Source: JBBSIG01 sp038232215 (GTDB taxonomy: Bacteria; Actinomycetota; Thermoleophilia; Gaiellales; Gaiellaceae). From it: a DNA stretch of 18,191 nt. Below the pieces are notes generated by a model. The model worked only from the letters and a program-made list of their open reading frames with translations, was not told the origin of the DNA and searched no databases. The stretch is taken from positions 1 to 18,191 of the forward strand of contig JBBSIG010000022.1 of assembly GCA_038232215.1 (NCBI GenBank), in the 5' to 3' direction. This document shows positions 6,507-13,285 of this stretch, in pieces. Made by a program: the position numbers and the translations under genes. The stretch's first letter is position 1. Each line of letters starts with the position of its first letter.

Positions 6507-7013
6507 CAGCCGCTCGCGCAGCTCGGCGAGCGCCGCCCAGCGCGGGTCGACGTGCTCGTCCTCGTGCTCGTGCGGCTCCAGGTTCAGGTCGCGGCCGCAG
6601 ACCGGGCAGAGTCCCGCGCAATCCCGCCTGCAGAGGATCTGATCCGGCAGGGCGAGCGCCAGGGAGTCGCGCGCCCACGCCGACAGGTCGAGGCGGTCGT
6701 CTCCGAGGTAGGGATTCCGCAGCTCGTCGGAGTCCGCTTTCGTCGCCTGGTACTCGCGCGCGACGATCGGCAGGTCGAGCACGGCGTCCGCGAGGCAGCG
6801 GAAGCAGGGGCCGTGAATGCGGCCCGCGAAGCGCAGCTCGAACGTCGTGCCGGTCGTCGCGCGGCCGATCAAGAGCTCCGCCTTCACCTTCTCGGGCACG
6901 GGCAGGTAGCGCTCGCCTCCGTACACGAGCGACGCCAGCTCGATCTCGACCTCGTCGCGGAATTCCTCGCCCGACCGGAGTCTCGCCGACCGCAGCGAGA
7001 AGGTGGTCGCCAT
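6504..7013 (-). CDS. yceD: YceD/DUF177 family protein with metal-binding cysteines
   Basis: The DUF177/YceD family is almost always encoded just before rpmF and has been linked to ribosomal RNA accumulation in plants and bacteria; its biochemical role is unclear. The 169-aa product has the family core with GPCFRCL near 68-74 and a C-terminal cluster CRRDCAGLCPVCGRDLN at about 128-144, giving six cysteines (70, 73, 128, 132, 136, 139) that could form one or more zinc sites. The N-terminus is a beta-rich region with VYGGERYLPVPEKV. The ATG start has no ribosome binding site but has TACCCT six bases upstream. The call rests on motif and context. Confidence 0.88.
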   Translation of the reverse strand: MATTFSLRSARLRSGEEFRDEVEIELASLVYGGERYLPVPEKVKAELLIGRATTGTTFELRFAGRIHGPCFRCLADAVLDLPIVAREYQATKADSDELRNPYLGDDRLDLSAWARDSLALALPDQILCRRDCAGLCPVCGRDLNLEPHEHEDEHVDPRWAALAELRERL

Positions 7014-7019
7014 GCGGCC

Positions 7020-7025
7020 AGGGTA
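7020..7025 (-). promoter_or_regulatory. -10-like box (TACCCT) before yceD
   Basis: TACCCT ends 6 bases before the yceD ATG, so transcription would start on the initiation codon. There is no Shine-Dalgarno sequence in the 43-base gap after the SepIVA-like gene. The hexamer is a weak match, and the support is its spacing shared with other starts in this window. Confidence 0.35.
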
Positions 7026-7056
7026 GCGAACGGGCTGCGCCCTCAGGCGCCGAGAG

Positions 7057-7557
7057 CTACTGGTAGGAGTCGCCGTCGGCAGCGGGCCCCACGCCCGCCA
7101 CCACCGACTCCTGCGAGCGCTCGTGCAGACGCTCGCGGCCCCGCTTGACCGCGCCGAGGAACTTGTCGAGATTGACCTCGAGCGTCGAGAGGATGCCGTC
7201 GGCCCAGTCCTCGATCTCGAGCCGAGTCTCGCGCGCCTGCCGCCTCGCCTCGTCGACGATGTCCTGCGCCTGCCGCTCGGCGAGCTTCACGATCTCGGTC
7301 TGAGAGGCGTCGCGCACGGCCTGCTCGCGGGCCTCGCCGAGCAGCCGATCGGTCTCGCGCTTCGCCTCGCCGAGCATCTCCTGCCGCTCCTTCACGATCC
7401 ACCGCGCCTGCTTGATCTCCTCCGGGATGGTCGCGCGCATCTGGTCGAGGATGTCGTAGATCTCCTCGCGGTCGATCCGCACCTGGTCGGTGAGGGGAAC
7501 CGCTTTCGCGTTGTGCACGAGGTCGTCGAGCTTGTCGATGAGGACGAGGACGTCCAT
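7057..7557 (-). CDS. SepIVA-like coiled-coil division protein
   Basis: The 166-aa product resembles mycobacterial SepIVA (Rv2927c), a DivIVA-family protein needed for septation. The N-terminal block VLIDKLDDLVHNAKAVPLTDQVRIDREEI corresponds to its short DivIVA-like head. A heptad-rich coiled coil follows at about 55-120 (KQARWIVKERQEMLGEAKRETDRLL), then a conserved-looking tail, NLDKFLGAVKRGRERL. It is shorter than the mycobacterial protein (about 245 aa), mainly in the coil. Sitting next to yceD also matches mycobacteria. No membrane segment or signal peptide is seen; cytoplasmic, septum-associated action is inferred. The coil could superficially be mistaken for an ATP synthase b subunit, but there is no membrane anchor. 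It lies 53 bases after coaD. Confidence 0.75.
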   Translation of the reverse strand: MDVLVLIDKLDDLVHNAKAVPLTDQVRIDREEIYDILDQMRATIPEEIKQARWIVKERQEMLGEAKRETDRLLGEAREQAVRDASQTEIVKLAERQAQDIVDEARRQARETRLEIEDWADGILSTLEVNLDKFLGAVKRGRERLHERSQESVVAGVGPAADGDSYQ

Positions 7558-7566
7558 GTGCAGCTC

Positions 7567-7572
7567 AGTCTA
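7567..7572 (-). promoter_or_regulatory. -10-like box (TAGACT) before the SepIVA-like gene
   Basis: TAGACT ends 9 bases before the ATG and predicts a leader of 2-3 bases. The same TAGACTG string occurs before rpmF and rpmB. No ribosome binding site and no convincing -35 are visible. Confidence 0.45.
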
Positions 7573-7610
7573 GCCTCTGAGTCGGCCGCAGGGGCCGGTG
7601 GGCGCGCGGA

Positions 7611-8126
7611 TCACTCGTGTGGGTTGTCGGGAGTTCCCGGACGGCCGTTCGGGTGCAGCTCGCGGAAGCGGCGGGCGACCGACTCCGGCACCAGCTCGTC
7701 GACCTTGCCCCCGAAGGCGGCGATCTCCTTGACGCCGCTCGAGGAGACGAAGCTGAACTGCGGGCTCGCCATCACGTACATCGTCTCGACCTCTGGCGCG
7801 AGCGTGCGGTTCAGGTGGTTCATCTGGAACTCCCACTCGAAGTCGGAGAGCACTCGCAGCCCCTTCACCATCGTCGTCGCGCCCCAGCGGCGGGCGAAGT
7901 CGACGACGAGCTCCGAGAAGAGGTCGATCTCGACGTTCTCCCGCCCGGCGAGCGCCTCGCGGAGGAAGCCCACGCGCTCGTCGACGGAGAACATGGTCGC
8001 CTTGTGCCGGGGTTCTCGCACGACGCCCACGACGACGCGATCGAAGATGACGGCCGCGCGGGAGATGATGTCGATGTGGCCGAAGGTGACCGGGTCGTAG
8101 CTCCCCGGGCAGATCGCCGTGATCAC
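7611..8126 (-). CDS. coaD: Phosphopantetheine adenylyltransferase (CoaD)
   Basis: CoaD transfers AMP from ATP to 4'-phosphopantetheine, the fourth step of coenzyme A synthesis, in the cytoplasm. The 171-aa product starts MITAICPGSYDPVTFGHIDI, with the nucleotidyltransferase T-x-G-H motif near residues 14-17, and has FSFVSSSGVKEIAAFGG near 122-138 as the second nucleotide-binding motif. The typical NPxK motif is replaced by REPRHK. Length is normal. The GTG start overlaps the rsmD stop by four bases (GTGA); the rsmD-coaD pairing is common across bacteria. CoA also supplies the ACP arm, linking it to acpP and plsX downstream. Confidence 0.97.
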   Translation of the reverse strand: MITAICPGSYDPVTFGHIDIISRAAVIFDRVVVGVVREPRHKATMFSVDERVGFLREALAGRENVEIDLFSELVVDFARRWGATTMVKGLRVLSDFEWEFQMNHLNRTLAPEVETMYVMASPQFSFVSSSGVKEIAAFGGKVDELVPESVARRFRELHPNGRPGTPDNPHE

Positions 8127-8659
8127 GGTCGCTCGAAGAGCGTGACGCGCGCCGACCCGTAGCGCCGGCTCGTGCGCAGAGCGAGGGGAAGCTGCGGTTG
8201 CTCCTTCGCCGGGGTCTCGAGGACGACCAGGCCGCCGGGCGCGAGCACGACCGGCAGGTCACGGGCGAGGGTTGCTTGCAAGGAGGCGAACATCCGGTAG
8301 GGCGGGTCGGCGAGCACGAGATCGTAACGCCTGCCCGCGGCGACGTCCGCCGCCAGCGCCCGGAGGGCGTCGGAGCAGACGACGGCGTGGCCCGTCAGCC
8401 TCAGCTTCGCCAGGTTGCGCTCGATCGTCCGGCAGGCGCTGCGCTCCGACTCGACGAAGACGGCACCGGCCGCCCCGCGTGAGAGCGCCTCCAGCCCGAG
8501 CGCCCCGGAGCCGGCGAAGAGGTCGAGCACCGACGCGCCGTCGACCGGACCGATCAGGTTGAAGACAGCCTCGCGCACCCGATCGCCCGTGGGCCGAGTC
8601 TCCACACCCGCTGGGGCGTCGATCCTCGCCCCCTTACGCGAGCCCGCGATGATCCGCAT
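8123..8659 (-). CDS. rsmD: RsmD, 16S rRNA (guanine-N2)-methyltransferase
   Basis: RsmD methylates G966 of 16S rRNA using S-adenosylmethionine. The 178-aa product has the family start MRIIAGSRKGARI, the conserved TRPTGDRVREAVFNLI block, SAM motif I VLDLFAGSGALGLEALSRGA at about 44-63, and the amino-methyltransferase catalytic motif DPPY at about 118-121. Length is typical. A GGAG ribosome binding site lies four bases before the ATG at 8659, 36 bases after recG, and the gene is coupled to coaD. Confidence 0.96.
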   Translation of the reverse strand: MRIIAGSRKGARIDAPAGVETRPTGDRVREAVFNLIGPVDGASVLDLFAGSGALGLEALSRGAAGAVFVESERSACRTIERNLAKLRLTGHAVVCSDALRALAADVAAGRRYDLVLADPPYRMFASLQATLARDLPVVLAPGGLVVLETPAKEQPQLPLALRTSRRYGSARVTLFERP

Positions 8660-8695
8660 CGATCTCCGGCTCGCGGTCGCCGCCTGACGGCAGCA

Positions 8696-10687
8696 TCATC
8701 CGAGCTCGGAGGCGTGCGCCGCTCCGAACAGGCGCTCCACCTCGTCGCGGAGCGGCCCGTCGTCGTCGACGAGCGCCTGCGCCTCGCTGCGCGCCTGCTC
8801 GAGCAGCGGCCGGTCGGCTCGCAGCCGGGTGAACACGAGCTCCGAGAGGCCCGCCTGGCGGGTGCCGAGGAGCTGCCCCTCGCCCCGGAGCTCGAGATCC
8901 TTCTCCGCGAGCTCGAAACCGTCGCTGCTGGCGACGAGCGCCTCGAGCCGCTCGCGGGCCCCGTCGGTCAGCTCCTCCCTCGCCCGGGAGACCAGGAGGC
9001 AGTAGGACTGCTCGGCCCCGCGCCCCACGCGACCCCGCAGCTGGTGGAGCTGCGCGAGCCCGAAGCGATCGGCCTCCTGGACGATCATCACGGTCGCATT
9101 CGCGACGTCGACTCCCACCTCGATCACCGTCGTCGCGACGAGCACGTCCAGCTCGCACGCCTTGAAGCGCGCCATCAGCTCGCGGCGCTCGGCCGGTCGC
9201 AACCTGCCGTGCAGGCAGCCGACCCGGAAGCCGCGCAGCTCCGCGCGGCGCAGACGCTCCGCCTCGCTCTCGGCGGCGCGGGCGACGCTCGTCTCGGACT
9301 CCTCGATCAGCGGACAGACGACGTACGCCTGACGGCCGTCCTCGAGCACCCGCCGCAGCCGCCGGTAGGCCTCCGCGCTCCGCTCCTCCGTCACCCAGCT
9401 CGTGACGATCGGCTTGCGATCGGCCGGGGGCTCCGCGATCTCGCTCACCGACAGGTCGCCGTAGACGGTGAGCGCGAGCGTCCTCGGAATCGGCGTCGCG
9501 GTCATGTGCAGGACGTGCGGCGAGCGGCCCTCGGCGAGAGCGCGCCTCTGGTCGACGCCGAAGCGGTGCTGCTCGTCGACGACCGCGACGGCGAGATCGG
9601 CGAAGTCGACCTGCTCCTGGATGAGCGCGTGCGTCCCCACGGCGATCGCAGCCTCGCCCGAGCGGAGGGCGGCCCGAACCGCCGCGTGCTCCCGTGCCGG
9701 CAGGCCGCTCGTCAACAGCACGCAGCGCACCCCGAGCTCGCGGCAGCGCTCGTCGAGGGTCAGGAAGTGCTGCTCTGCGAGCGTCTCGGTCGGCGCCATC
9801 AGCGCGCCCTGCCGACCGCCTTCGACCGCGCGGAGCACGGCGTAGAGCGCGACGACGGTCTTCCCCGCGCCGACGTCCCCCTGCAGCAACCGCTGCATTG
9901 GCACGGTGCTCGCGAGATCGGCGTCGATCTCCGCGATCGCCTCCTCCTGCGCGTCCGTGAGCGTGAACGGTAGCCCGGCGCGGTAACGCTCGATCAGCGG
10001 TCCGGGCGAGCCGAGCGCCGGTGCGACGGAGCGCTCGCGCGCGCGCGCGCGTTGCGCGAGGGCGACCTGGAGCAGGAGCAGCTCGTCGAACGCGAGCCGG
10101 CGGCGGCCGAGCTCGGCCTCTCCCTCCGAGCGAGGCCGGTGGAGCGCCACGAGCGCATCGGCCCTCCGGGGCAGGCTCAGCCGCTCTTTCAGCCCGGCGG
10201 GCAGCGGATCGGCGACGTCGTGCGCGTGCGCGAGCGCGGCGCCGACGAGCTCGCGGAGCTTCTTGGGAGGAAGCTCCTCGCCGGCCGGGTAGACCGGAGC
10301 GAAGTCGGCGGTCGCGGAGACCTCGTCGAGGTCGTAGGCGCGCACGCTGAACTCGTTTCGTCGGAGCTGGCCGCGCAGCCGTACCTCCGTGCCCGGCCGG
10401 AGCCGGTCGGCGAGCCACACCTGGTTGAACCAGACGGCCGTGATCGCGCCGCTCTCGTCCACGACCTCCGCCCGCAGGATCGTGAGACGGCGCGACGTCC
10501 GGCGCAGCGACGTCCTCGTGACCCGGCCCGCGATCGCGACCTCCTCCTCTCCGAGCAGGTCGGCGATCCGCCGCCTCGGTACAGGCGTCTCGTAGCGGCG
10601 CGGCGCGTAGTGCAGAAGCTCACCGACAGTGCGCAGGCCGAGCTTCGCGAGCCGCTTCTTCACGGTCGGGCCGACGCCCGCCAGCAC
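8696..10687 (-). CDS. recG: RecG, ATP-dependent DNA helicase
   Basis: RecG remodels stalled replication forks and branch-migrates Holliday junctions. The 663-aa product contains the helix-hairpin GVGPTVKKRLAKLGLRTVGELL, an OB-fold wedge domain (about 45-130), helicase Walker A GDVGAGKT at about 270-277, DEQH at 371-374, TATPIPRTL at about 396-404, VATTVIEVGVDV and QLRGRVGRG, then the C-terminal RecG block with EGQLLGTRQAG. The start is uncertain. GTG at 10687 is the first conventional start codon, yet the frame stays open for 51 codons back to the stop of the receiver gene and includes PEALLAELDVLAGVG, which looks like natural RecG N-terminus. A CTG at 10789 would give 697 aa, near the usual length. 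A TATACT box lies at 10818-10823. Confidence 0.95.
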   Translation of the reverse strand: MLAGVGPTVKKRLAKLGLRTVGELLHYAPRRYETPVPRRRIADLLGEEEVAIAGRVTRTSLRRTSRRLTILRAEVVDESGAITAVWFNQVWLADRLRPGTEVRLRGQLRRNEFSVRAYDLDEVSATADFAPVYPAGEELPPKKLRELVGAALAHAHDVADPLPAGLKERLSLPRRADALVALHRPRSEGEAELGRRRLAFDELLLLQVALAQRARARERSVAPALGSPGPLIERYRAGLPFTLTDAQEEAIAEIDADLASTVPMQRLLQGDVGAGKTVVALYAVLRAVEGGRQGALMAPTETLAEQHFLTLDERCRELGVRCVLLTSGLPAREHAAVRAALRSGEAAIAVGTHALIQEQVDFADLAVAVVDEQHRFGVDQRRALAEGRSPHVLHMTATPIPRTLALTVYGDLSVSEIAEPPADRKPIVTSWVTEERSAEAYRRLRRVLEDGRQAYVVCPLIEESETSVARAAESEAERLRRAELRGFRVGCLHGRLRPAERRELMARFKACELDVLVATTVIEVGVDVANATVMIVQEADRFGLAQLHQLRGRVGRGAEQSYCLLVSRAREELTDGARERLEALVASSDGFELAEKDLELRGEGQLLGTRQAGLSELVFTRLRADRPLLEQARSEAQALVDDDGPLRDEVERLFGAAHASELG

Positions 10688-10817
10688 GTCGAGCTCGGCG
10701 AGGAGCGCCTCCGGGCGGGGAAACCCGAGCGGTCGCGCCCAGAGCTCGGGTGGATCCAGACCGGCGAACGTCGCCGGCGGACGGGTCAGTGCGGCGCCGC
10801 GGGCCAGGGCAGTCTCG

Positions 10818-10823
10818 AGTATA
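10818..10823 (-). promoter_or_regulatory. -10-like box (TATACT) before recG
   Basis: TATACT, close to the bacterial -10 consensus, lies 17 bases after the stop of the receiver gene and 130 bases before the first GTG of recG. It is 28 bases before an in-frame CTG (10789) and about 10 bases before another (near 10807), which bears on where recG really starts. No -35 match is seen. Confidence 0.45.
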
Positions 10824-10840
10824 GGAGCGGCGGCGGTTGG

Positions 10841-11233
10841 CTACTTCTCGATGCCCGGCCCCCGTCCCGCGGCCTGCAGGATCGCCTCCACGATCGCGTC
10901 GAGCTCGCCGTCCTTGCTCAAGCAGGCGACGGCGCCCGCCCCGAGCAGCGCCTCCACCTCCCGCGGGCTCGCCGCGGCCGTCAGGCAGACGACTGCGACC
11001 TCCGGGCAGACCTCTTTCACCGCGGCGGTCGCGGCGACCCCGTCGATCCCCGGCAGGCGGTAGTCCATGAGCGTGACGTCCGGCCGGTGCTCCCGGCAGG
11101 CCGGCACGGCCGCCGAGCCGTCCTCCACGGAGGCGACGACCTCGAGCTCCGGGCGCAGGCCGAGCAGCAACTCGAGCGCCTCGCGAAAGACCTCGTTGTC
11201 CTCGACGAGCAGCACGCGGACCGGCGCGGTCAC
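10841..11233 (-). CDS. Stand-alone response-regulator receiver domain protein
   Basis: The 130-aa product is a complete CheY/NarL-type receiver: acidic pair E11-D12 in VLLVEDNEV, phosphoacceptor D57 in VTLMDYRLPGIDG, T85 in CLTA and K107 in CLSKDG. After the last helix only a short tail, QAAGRGPGIEK, remains, so there is no DNA-binding or enzymatic output domain. The strands resemble NarL-family receivers that normally carry an HTH. No histidine kinase lies nearby. The GTG start overlaps the fakA stop by four bases (GTGA), implying translational coupling. In Bacillus the corresponding slot between yloV and recG holds the sdaA genes. It may signal by protein-protein contact, possibly to FakA; that is inference. 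Confidence 0.9.
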   Translation of the reverse strand: MTAPVRVLLVEDNEVFREALELLLGLRPELEVVASVEDGSAAVPACREHRPDVTLMDYRLPGIDGVAATAAVKEVCPEVAVVCLTAAASPREVEALLGAGAVACLSKDGELDAIVEAILQAAGRGPGIEK

Positions 11234-12840
11234 TCGGCGGCGACGAGCAGCGGGTAGTGGGGCTGCCCACCCGCGTGGACGTCGAGCGAGAGCTCGGGGT
11301 GCTGCTCGGCGAGGAGGGCGAGCAGGCGCTCGAGGTCGGGCTCGTCCTCGCCCGTGAGCAGGGTCAGCACCTCGCGCGGCTCGCCGAGCAGCAGCTCGAG
11401 AAGCGCGCCCGCGACCTCGTCGAAGCTCTCGCCGCCCGCGACCGGCGCCCCCTCGAGCAGGGCGAGGTAGGCGCCCTCCTGGATGGAACGGCCGTCGAGA
11501 GCGACGTCCCGCGACGCCCTCGTGACCTCGCCTGTGGCGACCGCCGCGAGCGCCTCCTCCAGCTCGAGCGCGTTCTCGCCGGCCGGACGGGCGGCGTCGA
11601 AGAGCACGAGCGCCGCGAGCCCCGCCTGGATCGACCGCGAGGGCACGACCCGGACGGGCTTCCGAGCCAGCCCGGCCGCCTGCTCGGCGGCGAAGATCAC
11701 GTTCGCGTTGTTCGGCAGCACGAGCACCTCGGGAGCCTCGGCCGCCTCGATCGCCTCGACGAGCTCGGCGGTCGAGGGGTTCATGGTCTGGCCGCCGTCC
11801 ACGACGCAAGCGGCGCCGAGGCTGGTGAAGAGCCTGCGGTTGCCGGCGCCCGCGACGACGGCCACGACGGCCGAGGCGGCGGCGGCTCCGGGCGGATCCG
11901 GAACAACCTCGAGCAGCCGCTCCTCGCGCGCGGCGCTCTGACGGTGCAGATCCGAGATCTCGACGCGGTCGATCGTGCCGGCGGCGGTGCCGATCGAGAG
12001 GGCGACCCCGGGGTCGTCCGTGTGGACGTGCACCTTCAGCGTGGTCGCGTCGCCGACGACGAGCAGCGAGTCGCCGAGGGGCTCGAGGGCGTGCTCCAGG
12101 GCGCGCGCCTCGAGCTGCTTTCCCTCGACCACGAACGAAGTGCAGTAGCGGTAGTCCGACGGCTCCAGGTGCAGCGCGTCCGGCCCGACCGACTGGAGCA
12201 ACGGCGCCGCCGGCAGAGGCTCTCCCGTCAGCTCGGCGGCGAGCCCCCGCGCGATCTCGACGAGACCTGCCCCGCCCGCGTCGACGACGCCCGCTTCACG
12301 GAGCATGGGAAGCAGATCGGGCGTCCCTGCGAGCGCGTCCTCACCCCGGCGAACGAGCGCGACCAGCAGCTCCGAGAGGGACGTGACCGCGGGCGCCCGC
12401 GTCTCGGCCTCCTCGGCGAGCTCGCGGATCAGGGTCAGCATCGTCCCCTCGACGGGACGGCGCACCGCGCGGTAGGCGGCGTCGCTCGCCGAGCGCAGCG
12501 CTCGCGCGAGCAGGGCCGAGTCGATCGGGCTTTCCGCGCCGAGCACCTCGGCGGCTCCGCGCACGATCTGGGAGAGGATGACACCGGAGTTGCCGCGTGC
12601 ACCCATCAGCGCCGCGCGCGTCAACTCGCCGGCGACAGCCGCGCGATCTCCGGCGCTCGAGACCTCGAGCGCCTCGACGACCGCTCGCGCGGTGAGCGAG
12701 AGGTTCGTGCCCGTGTCGCCGTCCGGCACCGGGTAGACGTTGAGGTCGTCGATTCGCTGCCGCGACGCCTCGAGCGAGGCGAGCGCGGCCCGGGCCAGCC
12801 GGCGCGCCGCTTCCGCCTCGCGCCGTGGCGGCTGCCTCAT
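11230..12840 (-). CDS. fakA: FakA/YloV-type DAK2 kinase
   Basis: FakA-type proteins carry a dihydroxyacetone-kinase-like DhaL domain and phosphorylate fatty acids held by FakB partners, making acyl-phosphate for the PlsY step. The 536-aa product has the DhaL domain at about 10-200, with the Mg-binding motif NVYPVPDGDTGTNLSL at about 33-48 and GARGNSGVILSQIVRG near 80-95. A middle domain follows with YRYCTSFVVEG and LKVHVHTDDPG, and a C-terminal region with VLPNNANVIFAAEQAAGLA, VVPSRSIQAGLAAL and VLTLLTGED. Length matches B. subtilis YloV (about 550 aa). No fakB is in the window. The ATG overlaps the stop of the mini-Asp23 gene (ATGA). The link to plsX chemistry is pathway knowledge; the substrate here is inferred. 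Confidence 0.9.
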   Translation of the reverse strand: MRQPPRREAEAARRLARAALASLEASRQRIDDLNVYPVPDGDTGTNLSLTARAVVEALEVSSAGDRAAVAGELTRAALMGARGNSGVILSQIVRGAAEVLGAESPIDSALLARALRSASDAAYRAVRRPVEGTMLTLIRELAEEAETRAPAVTSLSELLVALVRRGEDALAGTPDLLPMLREAGVVDAGGAGLVEIARGLAAELTGEPLPAAPLLQSVGPDALHLEPSDYRYCTSFVVEGKQLEARALEHALEPLGDSLLVVGDATTLKVHVHTDDPGVALSIGTAAGTIDRVEISDLHRQSAAREERLLEVVPDPPGAAAASAVVAVVAGAGNRRLFTSLGAACVVDGGQTMNPSTAELVEAIEAAEAPEVLVLPNNANVIFAAEQAAGLARKPVRVVPSRSIQAGLAALVLFDAARPAGENALELEEALAAVATGEVTRASRDVALDGRSIQEGAYLALLEGAPVAGGESFDEVAGALLELLLGEPREVLTLLTGEDEPDLERLLALLAEQHPELSLDVHAGGQPHYPLLVAAE

Positions 12841-12956
12841 GCCGAGCGGCGGACGTCTCGGATGTGCACGTCGACACCTCCGACCAGGAGGCCCGTCAGG
12901 CGCTCGACCTCGCAGAGCAGGCGGCTCCGAAGCGCCGAGTGGCCGACCGTGGCCAC
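12837..12956 (-). CDS. Miniature Asp23/YloU-like protein
   Basis: The 39-codon frame encodes HSALRSRLLCEVERLTGL followed by LLVGGVDVHIRDV, which matches the last helix and strand of the Asp23/Gls24/YloU family (pattern: V..EVE.LTGL.V..VNVHV.DV). Full Asp23-family proteins are about 100-140 aa; only the C-terminal third is present. There is no room for the rest, because rpmB ends 46 bases upstream. Position supports the call, since rpmB-yloU-yloV is a conserved order. The TGA stop overlaps the fakA ATG, so translation may serve to deliver ribosomes to fakA. The GTG at 12956 is the only standard in-frame start and lacks a clear ribosome binding site. It may be a functional mini-protein or a decayed remnant. 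Confidence 0.6.
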   Translation of the reverse strand: MATVGHSALRSRLLCEVERLTGLLVGGVDVHIRDVRRSA

Positions 12957-13002
12957 GGTTCGTCGAGGGGCCCGAGACGGCCGCCCCGCGGGGCGCGTGC
13001 CG

Positions 13003-13194
13003 TCAGACCGCCTTCTCGACCCTTCCGCTCCGCAGGCAGCGGGTGCAGACGTACGCGCGGGTCGGCGCGCCCCCCACGAGCACGCGAACCCGCTGGAGGT
13101 TGGGCTCGAAGCGCCGCTTGGTGGCGACCATCGAGTGACTCCGGTTGTGCCCGAACGAGGGCTTCTTGCCGCAGACGGCGCAGACTCTGGACAT
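13003..13194 (-). CDS. rpmB: 50S ribosomal protein L28
   Basis: L28 is a small protein of the large ribosomal subunit. The 63-aa product starts MSRVCAVCGKKPSFGHNRSH and has the paired cysteines C5/C8 and C50/C53, the zinc-ribbon form. KRRFEPNLQRVRV is the conserved basic core. The ATG has no ribosome binding site; TAGACT lies six bases upstream, predicting a message that begins at the ATG. It is separated from ribH by 91 bases containing an inverted repeat. It leads the conserved rpmB-asp23-fakA-recG block. Confidence 0.97.
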   Translation of the reverse strand: MSRVCAVCGKKPSFGHNRSHSMVATKRRFEPNLQRVRVLVGGAPTRAYVCTRCLRSGRVEKAV

Positions 13195-13200
13195 CGCGTC

Positions 13201-13206
13201 AGTCTA
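13201..13206 (-). promoter_or_regulatory. -10-like box (TAGACT) before rpmB
   Basis: TAGACT ends exactly 6 bases before the rpmB ATG, the spacing expected when transcription starts on the A of ATG. It directly follows an inverted repeat in the -35 region. This is the best leaderless candidate in the window, given the identical TAGACTG at rpmF and the SepIVA-like gene. Confidence 0.5.
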
Positions 13207-13208
13207 CA

Positions 13209-13232
13209 CGGGGGAACCTGCGACTTCCCCCG
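13209..13232. repeat. 8-bp inverted repeat between ribH and rpmB
   Basis: CGGGGGAA and TTCCCCCG flank an 8-base spacer. On the minus strand the element lies 54 bases after the ribH stop and ends two bases before the rpmB -10 box. It may be a U-less terminator for the riboflavin genes or an operator over the rpmB promoter. It shares CGGGGGAACC with the repeat before acpP. Confidence 0.5.
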
Positions 13233-13285
13233 GTCTTCGATCTTCGGCTGTGCCCGCGGCCTCGCGTGCGTGCGAGAGACGTAGC

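Noticed and set aside
7057..7557. ATP synthase subunit b
   Set aside because: The coil is similar in style, but there is no N-terminal membrane segment and no atp neighbours; head and tail motifs and context fit a SepIVA-like protein better.
12981..12994. Palindrome CGCCCCGCGGGGCG after rpmB
   Set aside because: Self-complementary but can form only a 5-bp stem with a 4-base loop; such G/C palindromes are expected by chance in this composition.
12837..13002. Frameshifted full-length Asp23 gene
   Set aside because: Only 166 bases separate the rpmB stop from the end of the frame, too little for a full domain in any frame, so a simple frameshift does not explain the short form.
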